In this document: piece by piece, positions 44,617 to 54,238 of the stretch
Position numbering within the stretch: position 1 is the first letter of the stretch
Layout of the letters: each line of letters starts with the position of its first letter
Assembly (NCBI RefSeq): GCF_015291665.1
Contig: NZ_CP030048.1
Coordinates: forward strand, 3,162,001-3,226,000
Direction: 5' to 3'
From: Bradyrhizobium sp. CCBAU 53338
GTDB taxonomy: Bacteria; Pseudomonadota; Alphaproteobacteria; Rhizobiales; Xanthobacteraceae
Length of the DNA: 64,000 nt
Made by a program: the position numbers and the translations under genes
Notes under the pieces: model-generated
The model's input: the letters and a program-made list of their open reading frames with translations, nothing else
What the model was told of the DNA's origin: nothing
The model's database searches: none

Positions 44617-45867
44617 ATGAAGGCTCTGACGCGCGAGGATTTCACGAAACGGTACGACGTCGTCGTCGTCGGAGCGGGCCATGCGGGTGCCCAAGCAGCG
44701 ATCGCGCTCCGGCAACACAAATTCGTCGGCACGATCGCGATTGTCGGCGACGAGCCGGACCTCCCCTACGAGCGACCGCCGCTTTCGAAAGACTATCTGT
44801 CGCGGGAGAAGCAGTTCGAACAGATCCTGCTGCGCCCCTCGCGATTCTGGCAGGATCACGGGGTGGACATGCTGCTGGGTCGTGAGGTTGACATGGTCGA
44901 TCCCGCCGACAAGAAGGTGATTGCCGACGACGGCAGCGTGATCGCATACGGAGCGCTGATCTGGGCGGCAGGAGGTCGCGCGCGACGTCTGCCTTGTCAT
45001 GGGGGAGAATTGAAGGGCGTCCACGTCGTGCGTACGCGGGCCAATGTAGACGCGATCCTTTCACACCGAGACGGGGTCGAGAAGGTTGTCGTGATCGGCG
45101 GCGGCTACATCGGCCTCGAGACCGCCGCTGTTCTGTCGAAGCTGGGCAAGGACGTCACCGTCTTAGAGGCGCAGGATCGTGTACTTGCGCGTGTGGCGGG
45201 GCCGACGATTTCGCGCTTTTACGAGGCCGAACACCGAGCGCATGGCGTTAAAATCAAACTCGGCGTCGACGTGCAGCGGATAGAGGGCGAGCAGGGGCGT
45301 GTGGCTGGGGTTTGCCTGGCCTCAGGCGAGGCGCTGGATTGTCAGATGGTCATTGTCGGGATCGGCATTACCCCGTCCATCGACGCGCTGATCTCCGCGG
45401 GTGCTCGCTACGGCAACGGTGTCGTCGTAGACGAGTGCTGCCGCACGACACTTCCTGACATATATGCCGTCGGGGACTGCGCGCTCCATACGAGCACATT
45501 TGCGGATGGAGACGAAATCCGGCTGGAATCAGTGCAGAACGCCAACGACATGGCAATGACGGCGGCAAAGTCTATCGTGGGAGAGCCGAACCCCTATCGC
45601 GCCGTGCCATGGTTCTGGTCGAACCAGTATGACTTGCGACTTCAGACAATTGGTCTATCGATGGGGTACGACGCGGAGGTGGTCCGCGGAAACCCGGCAT
45701 CGCGCTCCTTCTCGGTGATCTATCTCAAGAAGAGTCGAATCATTGCCTTGGACTGCGTCAATGCGACCAAGGATTTTGTGCAGGGCAGGCGTCTGGTCGA
45801 GCGCGGGCTGCTTGCAGCCGCCGAGATACTCTCTGATACGAATGTCGCCTTGCGCGACATACCCTAG
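44617..45867 (+). CDS. NAD(P)H ferredoxin reductase (FAD, putidaredoxin reductase-like)
   Basis: A 416-residue flavoprotein with two Rossmann motifs, VVVGAGHAGAQAA near residue 17 for FAD and VVIGGGYIGLETAAVL near 155 for NAD(P), plus YAVGDCALH before the C-terminal domain. It starts at ATG 44617 directly after the ferredoxin stop; a 44494 start would overlap the ferredoxin. It reduces the partner ferredoxin, forming a class I electron chain with the Rieske alpha/beta oxygenase. Confidence 0.93.
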   Translation: MKALTREDFTKRYDVVVVGAGHAGAQAAIALRQHKFVGTIAIVGDEPDLPYERPPLSKDYLSREKQFEQILLRPSRFWQDHGVDMLLGREVDMVDPADKKVIADDGSVIAYGALIWAAGGRARRLPCHGGELKGVHVVRTRANVDAILSHRDGVEKVVVIGGGYIGLETAAVLSKLGKDVTVLEAQDRVLARVAGPTISRFYEAEHRAHGVKIKLGVDVQRIEGEQGRVAGVCLASGEALDCQMVIVGIGITPSIDALISAGARYGNGVVVDECCRTTLPDIYAVGDCALHTSTFADGDEIRLESVQNANDMAMTAAKSIVGEPNPYRAVPWFWSNQYDLRLQTIGLSMGYDAEVVRGNPASRSFSVIYLKKSRIIALDCVNATKDFVQGRRLVERGLLAAAEILSDTNVALRDIP

Positions 45868-46108
45868 AGACCAGAAGTCATGGGTCACTCAGTCGTATTT
45901 TCAATGGCCTCCAAACGGCGGAGCGACCCGGGTCAAAAAGTTGCGCTCAACGACATCAGTGCAGTTCACTTAATGGCGGACCGGTCCGACGTCTCAAAAG
46001 CACCAAGGAGGATCTGAAAAGGCTCGTTCGCGGCATTGATTTCGATAGGCAAGAAGCGTCTCGCCTAGACGAGACCTCATCATTACCCTGATCAAAAGGA
46101 ATCCCCCC

Positions 46109-47449
46109 ATGCAGAAAGACACGTTCGAATCGCGAATTGATAGGCTGGTTTATCCGGATCACGTTCATCGGGATGTCTACACCGATCCCGAGATCTTCGA
46201 GATTGAGATGGACCGAATCTTCGGACGTGCATGGATCTATGTGGGGCATGAGAGCCAGGTCCCCAATGCAGGGGACTATTGGACGACCGTAGTCGGCAGG
46301 GACCCTGTAATCATGGTGCGCGACAAGGCGGGAAATGTCCACGTGCTGCACAACCGATGTCCGCACAAGGGCGCCAAGGTCGTTGCTGAAGGCTGCGGCA
46401 ATACCGGGCCGATCTTCCGCTGCCCATACCACGCCTGGACGTTCAAGCTCGATGGAGCCCTGATGGGCGTTCCGCACCGGAGCTGGTATGACGGGACCGG
46501 TTTCGACCCGAAAGGCGAGGACTTCTCGATCCAGTCGGTTGCGCGTGTGGAATCCCATCGGGGGTTCGTGTTCGCAAGCCTGAGCAAGGAAGGTCCGAAC
46601 CTGAAGACGTTTTTGGGCGGCGCGATCACCACGCTCGACAACTTCGCCGATCGTGCCCCCGAAGGACGAGTGATCGTCGCGGGGGGGGTCCAGCGCGTCT
46701 GGCAAGAAAGCAACTGGAAATTGTTTCTAGAAAATATGAATGATACGGCCCACGCGCCCGCCACACACGAGTCGTCGTGGACGGCCGCCAAGCAGACGGC
46801 AAGCAGCCGTTTCGGTGGGAAATCTCCATTTCAGCTTCATATTATCGAGGGCAATGGCGAGCCGAACGCCTTTTGGGAATCGCTCGATTTTCGTTGCTAC
46901 GATTATGGCCACAGCTACTTCGACGCCATTTTCAACGCTCCCGGCGACAGGATTTCGGTCGAGTACCGGGAACAGTTGAGCGATGCTTATGGCAAGGAAC
47001 GCGCCGAGGAAATCTTGAAAATCAACCGGCATAATACCGTGCTGTATCCGAGCTGTTCGCCTCATGTCGGATTCCAGCAAATGCGCGTTATCCGCCCGAT
47101 GGCGGTTAACCGGACCATGATCGAATTCTTCACCTTCAGGCTGGCGGGCACGACGGACGAGTTCTTCCAGAGAACAATCAACTATACCAACATCGTCAAC
47201 TCCCCTTCGTCAGTCGTGATGGTTGACGACGTTGACCTCTACCGTCGCTGTCAGGAGGGCATGCTTTCTGACGGTGGCCAGTGGATTAGTCAGCACCGCA
47301 ACTACGGAAAGGATATCCGCGGTGATCACGAGATAATCGGCAAGGGCGTAACCGAACTTCCCATGCGCAACCAATTCGCCGCCTGGAAGAAGTACATGAA
47401 GCAACCAACGAGCAGGGCGTCCAACGGACGCGTGATGGCGGCGGAATAG
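46109..47449 (+). CDS. Rieske ring-hydroxylating dioxygenase, alpha subunit
   Basis: A 446-residue catalytic subunit. The Rieske cluster ligands are C84 and H86 in CPHKG and C105 and H108 in CPYHAW. The mononuclear iron site is in NDTAHAPATH (bridging Asp212, His215, His220), with a late Asp in MVDDVDLYRR. It forms a hexamer with the beta subunit encoded ten bases downstream. It inserts both oxygen atoms into an aromatic ring (benzoate/biphenyl-type family). An in-frame ATG, 240 bases after the reductase, was chosen. Confidence 0.95.
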   Translation: MQKDTFESRIDRLVYPDHVHRDVYTDPEIFEIEMDRIFGRAWIYVGHESQVPNAGDYWTTVVGRDPVIMVRDKAGNVHVLHNRCPHKGAKVVAEGCGNTGPIFRCPYHAWTFKLDGALMGVPHRSWYDGTGFDPKGEDFSIQSVARVESHRGFVFASLSKEGPNLKTFLGGAITTLDNFADRAPEGRVIVAGGVQRVWQESNWKLFLENMNDTAHAPATHESSWTAAKQTASSRFGGKSPFQLHIIEGNGEPNAFWESLDFRCYDYGHSYFDAIFNAPGDRISVEYREQLSDAYGKERAEEILKINRHNTVLYPSCSPHVGFQQMRVIRPMAVNRTMIEFFTFRLAGTTDEFFQRTINYTNIVNSPSSVVMVDDVDLYRRCQEGMLSDGGQWISQHRNYGKDIRGDHEIIGKGVTELPMRNQFAAWKKYMKQPTSRASNGRVMAAE

Positions 47450-47459
47450 GTGCACGAAG

Positions 47460-47993
47460 ATGAAGGCGATTAAGCTACAGGACGCTGGGTCGGCGCTCGC
47501 AACACAGACGACCCCGGAATTCCAGCACGAGATCGAACAGTATCTCTACCGCGAAGCCGCACTTCTAGATGACCGAGACTGGGAAGGGTGGGAAGCGCTC
47601 TTCACAGATGACGGCACTTACTGGGTGCCACTAACCCACGGCCAATTGGACCCGCTCAATCACGCCTCACTGTTCTACGAGGATGGAATGATGCGCGAAG
47701 TCAGGCGACGTCGGCTGGAGCATGTCCACGCCTGGTCGCAGCTGCCCGTGACGCGTACTGCGCGCGTCGTTGGAAACGTCATGATCCTGTCGGGGGCAAA
47801 AAGCCTGGGTCAGTTGAGGGTGCGCTCGACGTTCCAACTGACTGAGTGGCGCGCGCGACGCGACTTGCGTCAGCAAGCGGGCCACTATACGCACTCGCTC
47901 ATACTTGTCGACAACCAATGGAGGATTCAGCAGAAGCGGGTCGACCTGATAAACTGCGATGGTATTCACAACGCGCTCGAGGTGTGTATTTGA
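47460..47993 (+). CDS. Rieske ring-hydroxylating dioxygenase, beta subunit
   Basis: A 177-residue small subunit of the SnoaL/NTF2-like fold. It begins with an acidic helix and has YREAALLDDRDWEGWEALFTDDGTYWVP and a C-terminal KRVDLINCDG, both typical of BenB/BphE-type subunits. It has no catalytic residues and stabilises the alpha3-beta3 hexamer. Its stop overlaps the start of the next gene (TGATG). Confidence 0.93.
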   Translation: MKAIKLQDAGSALATQTTPEFQHEIEQYLYREAALLDDRDWEGWEALFTDDGTYWVPLTHGQLDPLNHASLFYEDGMMREVRRRRLEHVHAWSQLPVTRTARVVGNVMILSGAKSLGQLRVRSTFQLTEWRARRDLRQQAGHYTHSLILVDNQWRIQQKRVDLINCDGIHNALEVCI

Positions 47994-48595
47994 TGGGACC
48001 GAGCTTGCGGAGCACGGCTCTGGTCGCCCTGCATTATCAAAACGACATCCTTCATCCAGATGGCAAAATTCGGCTTGGGTTTGGTCAGGATGCGACTAAT
48101 CGAACTGGGGTCATCGATGCGGCCAGACGCCTGCTGGGCGGTGCTCGAGCATTGGGGCTGCCAATCGTGCATGTTCGCACGGCAAGATCCGCTATCGCGG
48201 GCACATTTCGCGAGAATGCGCCTATATTCCGCAACGTTGTTGCGCTCGGTGCAGTCATTGAGGGCGAGTGGGGCTCAGAATTCTTTGAGGAACTTGCTCC
48301 GTTACCGAACGAGACCGTCGTGGTGCACAATAGAGTGAATGGCTTCTACGAGTCTTCGCTTGAAATGCGGCTCCGCGAGATTGGAGCGGATCGTCTTATT
48401 ATGTCGGGCGTTGCCACAAATTCTTGCGTAGAGCACACGGCGCGGCATGCCGCGGATATCGGATACGATGTGATCGTTGCTGAGGACGCATGTTCCGCAT
48501 CGCGGCGCGACGTGCACGAGGCAGCGCTGTTCAACATCGGCCTCATTGGATCCGTTACCACCGTCAGTGATCTCGTTCTGGCAAAATTCCAATGA
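47993..48595 (+). CDS. Isochorismatase-family cysteine hydrolase
   Basis: A 200-residue hydrolase of the nicotinamidase/N-carbamoylsarcosine amidase group. The catalytic triad positions fit Asp in HYQNDILHP, Lys/Arg in the central strand region, and Cys in GVATNSCVEHTAR. Genuine amidase members have this Cys. The start overlaps the dioxygenase beta stop; longer upstream in-frame starts lie within that gene. Coupling with the dioxygenase suggests that the ring substrate carries an amide or that the pathway makes one. Confidence 0.9.
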   Translation: MGPSLRSTALVALHYQNDILHPDGKIRLGFGQDATNRTGVIDAARRLLGGARALGLPIVHVRTARSAIAGTFRENAPIFRNVVALGAVIEGEWGSEFFEELAPLPNETVVVHNRVNGFYESSLEMRLREIGADRLIMSGVATNSCVEHTARHAADIGYDVIVAEDACSASRRDVHEAALFNIGLIGSVTTVSDLVLAKFQ

Positions 48596-49389
48596 TACGT
48601 CTTGATGGCAAGAATCTGATCGTTACGGGTGCGACCCAGGGACTCGGCGCCGACATAGCGAAGCGCTTGATCGAGGCAGGTGCCTGCGTTGCTATCGTGG
48701 GGCGGGGCGCCCAAAAGGGTAAAGCGTTGGAGCGGGCATTGGGAGCTCGTGCACGCTTCGTTGAGGCCGATCTTTCTTCCGATCGGGATATTGAGGTATG
48801 CGTCGAGAAAGTCATAGGCCTGTTCGGGGCCATCGATGGTCTCGTCAACAACGCCTGCATTTACGATGACCCCGGGCTCGCGGCGACTCGCGAGCAATGG
48901 CATCGTTTGTTGGACGTAAATCTGATTGGACCGGCGATACTCAGCGCGAAGGTAGCAGAACGTATGCCCGAAGCGGGCGGGGTCATCGTAAATATCGGTA
49001 GCATCGGGGGCAAGACCGGCGCGGCCAACCGCATGTTATATCCGGCCTCGAAGGCAGCCATCCTGCAGATTACCAAGAACCTTGCCGTCACCTTGTCGCC
49101 CCGGAACATCCGAGTGCTTTCGGTCTCGCCGGCCGTAACATGGTCTCCGAGCGTCGAGTCCTCGACGGGGTCGATCGACAAGGCCGACGAGCGGGGCGCA
49201 GTTCTTCATCCTCTAGGGCGGATCGGTCGGGGGTATGAAGTTGCGAATGCGGTCCTCTTCGCCTGCTCGGAGCTTGCGAGCTTTATGACTGGCACCGACA
49301 TCGCGGTCGATGGTGGCTATACGAGCGTAGGCCCTGATCAAGGGCTCGGACCGCGCCCTTGGATGAGCGGCCTCCCGATCGTCCCGTGA
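48592..49389 (+). CDS. SDR-family dehydrogenase, possible cis-diol dehydrogenase
   Basis: A 265-residue classical SDR with nucleotide motif TGATQGLGADIA, NNACIYD, the catalytic Tyr-x-x-x-Lys in YPASK, and the complete MTGTDIAVDGGY tail. It overlaps the isochorismatase-fold gene by four bases. As the only dehydrogenase in the Rieske operon, it is the obvious candidate to rearomatise the cis-dihydrodiol. That role is inferred from context. Confidence 0.9.
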   Translation: MIRLDGKNLIVTGATQGLGADIAKRLIEAGACVAIVGRGAQKGKALERALGARARFVEADLSSDRDIEVCVEKVIGLFGAIDGLVNNACIYDDPGLAATREQWHRLLDVNLIGPAILSAKVAERMPEAGGVIVNIGSIGGKTGAANRMLYPASKAAILQITKNLAVTLSPRNIRVLSVSPAVTWSPSVESSTGSIDKADERGAVLHPLGRIGRGYEVANAVLFACSELASFMTGTDIAVDGGYTSVGPDQGLGPRPWMSGLPIVP

Positions 49390-49479
49390 ATTGTTCAGAT
49401 CAGGCGTAGTCTGTAGAGCTGCGCGGGGTGATAACCATCAGCGTTCGCCCTTACTCCAGACAAGCACCGATGAGATCAC

Positions 49480-49515
49480 TTGCTGTAAAATCCGGGGGTC
49501 CAGGGCTTACAGCAA
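49480..49515. terminator. Inverted repeat between convergent genes
   Basis: TTGCTGTAA (49480-49488) and TTACAGCAA (49507-49515) form a 9-bp stem with an 18-base GC-rich loop that can pair further. It is located between the SDR gene and the convergent FAD-oxidoreductase pseudogene, so a bidirectional terminator is plausible. Confidence 0.45.
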
Positions 49516-49667
49516 AATTGTCGTTTCAAAGCTAGGAACGCGATCTTGGATCGTGGCAAGATAGGGAATTGGGTCCGATGTCCCCAAGGCTCTGCCGTAG
49601 GGCGTTGTGCCCCTAGGGCTCGCGGACGACATCGCCCGAGAACCGTTTTTTATGGACCGTTCTTTGG

Positions 49668-51278
49668 TTAGTCCAACGCCGACGCGGCCAAGTAGCCGGA
49701 GCCGCCGCCGAGGCCGGGACCAGGGTGGACGGATGCGCCAATATGGTAGAGGCCGCGTATGTGGGTGTGGTGATTGACGCTCGTCTTAAATGGGCGCCAG
49801 ATAAAAAATTGATCTATCCCGCAGAAGCCACCGTAAGGATCGCCGCCCACCAAATTGACATTCAATTTCTCTAGATCGGTCGGAGAGTATGCGCGGCGGG
49901 CGATCTTGATTTCTGCGAAATTCTCGATGTGCGTAGCCAAGCGTCGCTCAACTCGGTCGGCATATGCCTCGCGCAGCGCTTCCGTCCAGATGCCATCCTC
50001 CGGCGATTGCAGAATTCCTGCGGCATCTCCCTTCACTTTGCAGGGTGCCTCCGGTAGCTGTAGCCAGAGTATCGCCTCACCCGGGGGAGCCCGTGTCGGA
50101 TCGAGAGCGGTCGGCTGTCCGACACAGATGGTCGGCTCACTAGGTAGCAGCCCGCGTTCTGCCTCGTTCGCTGCGCGCGAAACGCCATCGATGCCGGATG
50201 TGAGGTGAAGCAAAGCCACTTTCCCGAGCTCTGGATCGCCCTTCCAGTGCGGCGGCGCCGACAACGCGTAGTGGATCTGCATGTTACCTTTGCCGAAGTG
50301 CCGAAGCGGTAGCGCCGCAGCCCTTCAGTCACTTCATGAGGCATTTCCTTCCAGCCGGCCAAGAGGCGTCCGTAGAGCTGTTGGGGAGTGACCGAGCAAA
50401 GAATGCCTTTGCGTGCAGCCAAGATCTCGCCACTCGCAAGACGAACGCCGCTGGCGCGCCGCTTCGGTCCGGGCAGTACGGCGTCGACCTCGGCTGAGGT
50501 GCGGATCGTGCCGCCCTGATCAGTTATCAGGCGCTCGAAAGCCGTGAGCAGCGATCGCGCGCCCCCCACCGCGATTGGGCAACCCGCCGCCTCGGTCGCA
50601 AACGCGATGACCTTTGCCATGGATGCAGAGTAAGCAGCCTCGGGTCCAAGCCCCGTGTGGAGCACCCACGGCGCCCACAAAGCTCGAATAGCTGCTGATG
50701 TGTAGGTACTCTCCAGATAGTTGCGCGCGGGTGTCAACGCCTCACCGAACCAGGATGCGAGCCCGCGCAGACCACGCCGCCAGACCTCTCGCGCGATCAG
50801 CCTCGCCGTCCGAAGTGACCATAGTTCACCGCCCAACAGGCCGAACAGGAACCCTGCGTCGGCGCCCAATTCGTCCATCTCGCGCGAAAAAGTCGTGCCG
50901 TCCCCCGGCGCGAGCGCCTCGAAGGTGGCGACGTTTCGCTTGCGATCCATGGCGAAGATCACGCTGGTACCGTCCGGCATCAATACGCCTGTTGGTACCG
51001 GGGAATCTGCCCACTTCAAACCACGTGCCTCAAGATCCTTTCCGAGTAGAGCATGCGCCGGTGAGACACGGAAGAGAACCAAGGTCGTCGCCATCACGTC
51101 ATGAATGAAGCCGGGAGAAGTGATTTCTTCTGTGCGTAGACACCCCCCGATTTCCGGATTGCGTTCGAGCACCGCCGCCTTTCTTGCCCAACATCGCGGC
51201 AGCCACGAGCGCGTTGATTCCACTGCCGACGATTACATAGTCAAAGTCCACGCGCTTCTCCCCACAATAAATATTCAT
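49668..51278 (-). pseudogene. FAD-dependent oxidoreductase (phytoene desaturase-like), two frameshifts
   Basis: Minus-strand gene for a flavoprotein of about 530 residues, in three frames. Frame one starts at 51278 (MNIYCGEKRVDFDYVIVGSGINALVAAAM, the FAD motif). It shifts near 51176-51186 by about one base to AAVLERNPEIGG, and again at 50291-50306, where TGCCGAAG is duplicated in tandem (8 bp). Removing one copy restores RYRFGKGNMQIHYAL and the C-terminal GLYHIGASVHPGPGLGGGSGY. Every conserved region is otherwise present, so inactivation is recent or the shifts are sequencing errors. Confidence 0.85.
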
Positions 51279-51695
51279 GGCGGCGCTTCGCGCCCTCAAG
51301 ACGCGCCCTCGGGCCAGGCGGAACCGTGAGGTCGATAATTGTGGCCGCTCCAGAGATAAGGTCGGAGACGAAATCTGCAAAAACTTTGCTGCTGATTCTC
51401 TTTCCTGAATGACGTCTCCGCCTCGCTCAACCGACAAGGGTTGCGTCGCGTTCCGTTTGATCGCGTCTCCAGACCAGAACGATAAATAGAAACACCGGAC
51501 ATAGCCAATATTGTCGCGTGCCCCCCACACGCAGCAATTGGGCTAAATACGCACAAAAAGTTGCCGTTTGCTCGCACGGACTTGCATTGAGCAATGGAGA
51601 TAGATGAGGCTGACGCCGTTGGCACGTTTGCACCGGAGTTCTTGACGCATGCTCGCTGCCAGTAGTTCGAGACGAATACACACAGGGAGCATGAG

Positions 51696-52100
51696 ATGGC
51701 CAAGTTCACGCAAGTGAAGGACCGGGGATGGATTACGGAAAAAGTAGTGGGGCACACGATTGATCGTTGCAAGATGTGGTATGATGGAGAAGGCGTATCT
51801 GTCTCTCTTGTTAAAATGCCCGCCAAACACCGGCTGGATATTCACCGACATGAGACCTGGGTCAGTGTGTTATCGTATCTGGCTCGATGGTGTGGGAGAG
51901 CAAGGAAGAGAAACGCGTTCTCGGCGCAGGGGGACTACTATTTTGTCGAGCCAGGCGAGGTGCACATCGAGACCTCAGTCAACGAGACAATTGTGCTGAT
52001 CACGAAGGCCGAGCCCAATATCCAATATCCGATCGACGCAAGCGGGAAAAACATCGGCGCTTCTGCACCGGCTTTAAGACGTATGGCAGACGCCTCTTGA
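51696..52100 (+). pseudogene. Cupin-domain gene with a frame-scrambled centre
   Basis: The 134-codon frame has good cupin ends: motif 1 LDIHRHETWVSV and motif 2 GDYYFVEPGEVHIE. Residues about 59-79 (51870-51932) are not cupin-like. In another frame this interval reads IVSGSMVWESKEEKRVLGAG, exactly the expected inter-motif sequence. A one-base loss near 51866-51870 and a one-base gain in the G run at 51929-51933 explain both shifts and restore the frame. The protein is thus full length but its central strand pair is replaced, and it is probably non-functional. Confidence 0.7.
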
Positions 52101-52123
52101 TCGCGTGGTTTGGGGTCCGCTGT

Positions 52124-52153
52124 GCGAAGAACCTCGCGGGCGAGGTTCTTCGC
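52124..52153 (+). terminator. Perfect hairpin after the cupin gene
   Basis: GCGAAGAACCTCGC pairs with GCGAGGTTCTTCGC (14 bp) around a two-base GG turn. It begins 24 bases after the cupin stop. It has a strong stem with little T run, and is probably a terminator. Confidence 0.65.
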
Positions 52154-52317
52154 GTCCTTCGAAAGGCTTAGAGCCATCCGCCCCAGCTGAATCGGTTGAC
52201 TCAAACTGTTTCAGGGATAGGGGAATACGACAATTTCGAGGGGCATAATACCGAGATGCAGCGCGCTTTGGCGCATTGCGATTGTGACAACACAGTTAAG
52301 CATAGGAGCGTACGGAA

Positions 52318-53103
52318 ATGAGTCGCAGCAAAGAATATAAAGTCGAAGGTGTTCGCGTTGAAACGGCTGAGCCAGCTAAATCAGACCAGCGGCCGCCGAT
52401 TGTGTTTGTCCATGGGGGATGTCATGGAAGCTGGTCGTGGGAAAAGTTCTTGCCATACTTTGCAGATGCTGGTTGGGAGTGCCACGCACTCAACTGGTAC
52501 GGTCATAATGGGTCGGATTCCCTTCCGAGAGAACGGTTCGTCCGGCGTAGCATTGCCGATGTAACCGAGGAGATTGGCCATGTGGCCAGCCGGTTTGCCA
52601 CTCCGCCGATCGTCATCGGCCACAGCATGGGCGGGCTCGCATCTCAGAAGTATGCTGAGCAGAACCCAGTTGCTGCTCTGGTTCTGACCGCGTCAGTGGT
52701 ACCCAAGGAAGTTGCCGGTATGAACATTGAGATACCGGTGGATATGGCCCAACCCTGGGGTCCCCCGTCATTGGAGGACTCCTTGCATATGTTCTTTCAG
52801 GGGCTGACAAAGAATGAAGCCGAGCATTATTACCCTCTGCTCTGCGCTGAGTCGCCGCAAGCGGTGATTGAGGCGACACGTTGTACGGTATCCATCGACA
52901 AAACTCGCATATCGGGTCCGGTCCTGGTCCTCGCGGCGGAACTGGATGGGTTAACACCCCCCAATACTGGGCGGGCATTGGCGGAATTTTACGGCGCCGA
53001 CTATCGCTACTTTCGAGGGCGTGGGCATAATTTACTACTTGAGCCCAGATGGCAGGAGACGGCTGGTATAGTTGCCGATTGGCTGGAGCGATCGGTACTT
53101 TGA
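52318..53103 (+). CDS. Alpha/beta hydrolase, copy 1
   Basis: A 261-residue alpha/beta-fold hydrolase with oxyanion-loop HGGCHGSWSW, nucleophile elbow GHSMGG, an Asp in LAAELDGLTPP and a His in GRGHNLLL. A GGAG ribosome site precedes the ATG. It is closely related to the gene at 62751-63557: both share HALNW-x-G-x-NGS after the oxyanion loop and the H-Y-Y lid segment. It is an esterase, lactonase or C-C hydrolase; the substrate is unknown. Confidence 0.92.
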   Translation: MSRSKEYKVEGVRVETAEPAKSDQRPPIVFVHGGCHGSWSWEKFLPYFADAGWECHALNWYGHNGSDSLPRERFVRRSIADVTEEIGHVASRFATPPIVIGHSMGGLASQKYAEQNPVAALVLTASVVPKEVAGMNIEIPVDMAQPWGPPSLEDSLHMFFQGLTKNEAEHYYPLLCAESPQAVIEATRCTVSIDKTRISGPVLVLAAELDGLTPPNTGRALAEFYGADYRYFRGRGHNLLLEPRWQETAGIVADWLERSVL

Positions 53104-54238
53104 CCTAGGGTTTCTAGCCATCAATCATCCAGACGGCCCTGCTGCTAACTGCACCGGGGATTGCCGCATATCGGCACCTCTCTTAAGGGCCTCCGATCAA
53201 AGCTCGTCTTGTTCGATCTCGGATCATAAGTCCCGCTAGCAGACCGGCAGTCTGCTCCTCCCAAGACTTGGCCGCCGCTCGTTGCGGCGGCCATTTTCGA
53301 TTGGTCTCACGATTCACTTGAATTTGGCGAAGCCAGGATAGCAGATCGCGCTTGGGTAACTTAGTTTCGTCACGCATGCGGACTTTGCCGGCAAGCCAAG
53401 GTAAACCGGGCATCACAGCCTTTTCGAAACATTCCTGAGTTCGGCGGCAGCCAATGCAGCTCCGACCATCCTGGCGATATTTGGTCCTGAGGCGAGTTGC
53501 GCGGCCACGCCGCCGAAGCCCGACGATTGTTATTTCGCGGCGTCGGCCACGTAGAACCTATTCGCGGAAAAGGGCAGAGGCTCCTCGAGGTAATCGTGAG
53601 CTCAAGGTAATCGTGAGAGGGGCCGGAGGCCGTCCCATGATCTCCTCGGAATCGATGCTCACTGAACTTCGCCTCCCTTGGCAAAAGCCTTGGCGCGCTA
53701 GCGGGAGTCCTGGCGCTGTGCAGGTTGGTCTAAGGATCTGAAGCTCTCGACGGGAGCTTGTTATCATCCCGCTGAGCAAAACGAGGACAAGCCGATGTGG
53801 TTCATGGCCAATCCGAACGTGCCATCGGGACCTCGTCGCTGCACAGGTTGAGCGGGGCATGACGAAGGTTCAGGTGGGCGCTTCGAGAGCAACCTAGCTG
53901 ATGATTTGGCCGGTAGCTCAACTGACGAGGGGGCCAAGGTTACTGTTGTCTCGGATATTCGAGATAGATAGCGCTGCAAAGCTCAACCGCACTCACAGAC
54001 TACATCTTCGCAAAAACTTGGAAAACGTCGACCGCGCGATACTTCGTCGGTCGATGAAGTCCACAGATAAAGCGGGTCGCACACCCCACGACAATTCGCT
54101 TTCTGAGCATCTGATTCGTTTGTGGCCTAAAGCGTCCTTTTCGTCTGATTGACGGCTTACCTCGCCTTGGATAGCCTTTTTTTTATCGAGAATAGGACGC
54201 AACGGCAGCGCCTAGCGCGGTGGATGGAAATCTCGTTC
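53104..54238. other. Degenerate region with a probable decayed minus-strand gene
   Basis: About 1.1 kb with no intact gene. On the minus strand, 53400-53560 reads as protein-like sequence (FYVADAAK, stop, QSSGFGGVAAQLASGPNIARMVGAAL), broken by stops, whose family I cannot name. A 17-bp tandem duplication with one mismatch lies at 53584-53617. Confidence 0.45.
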
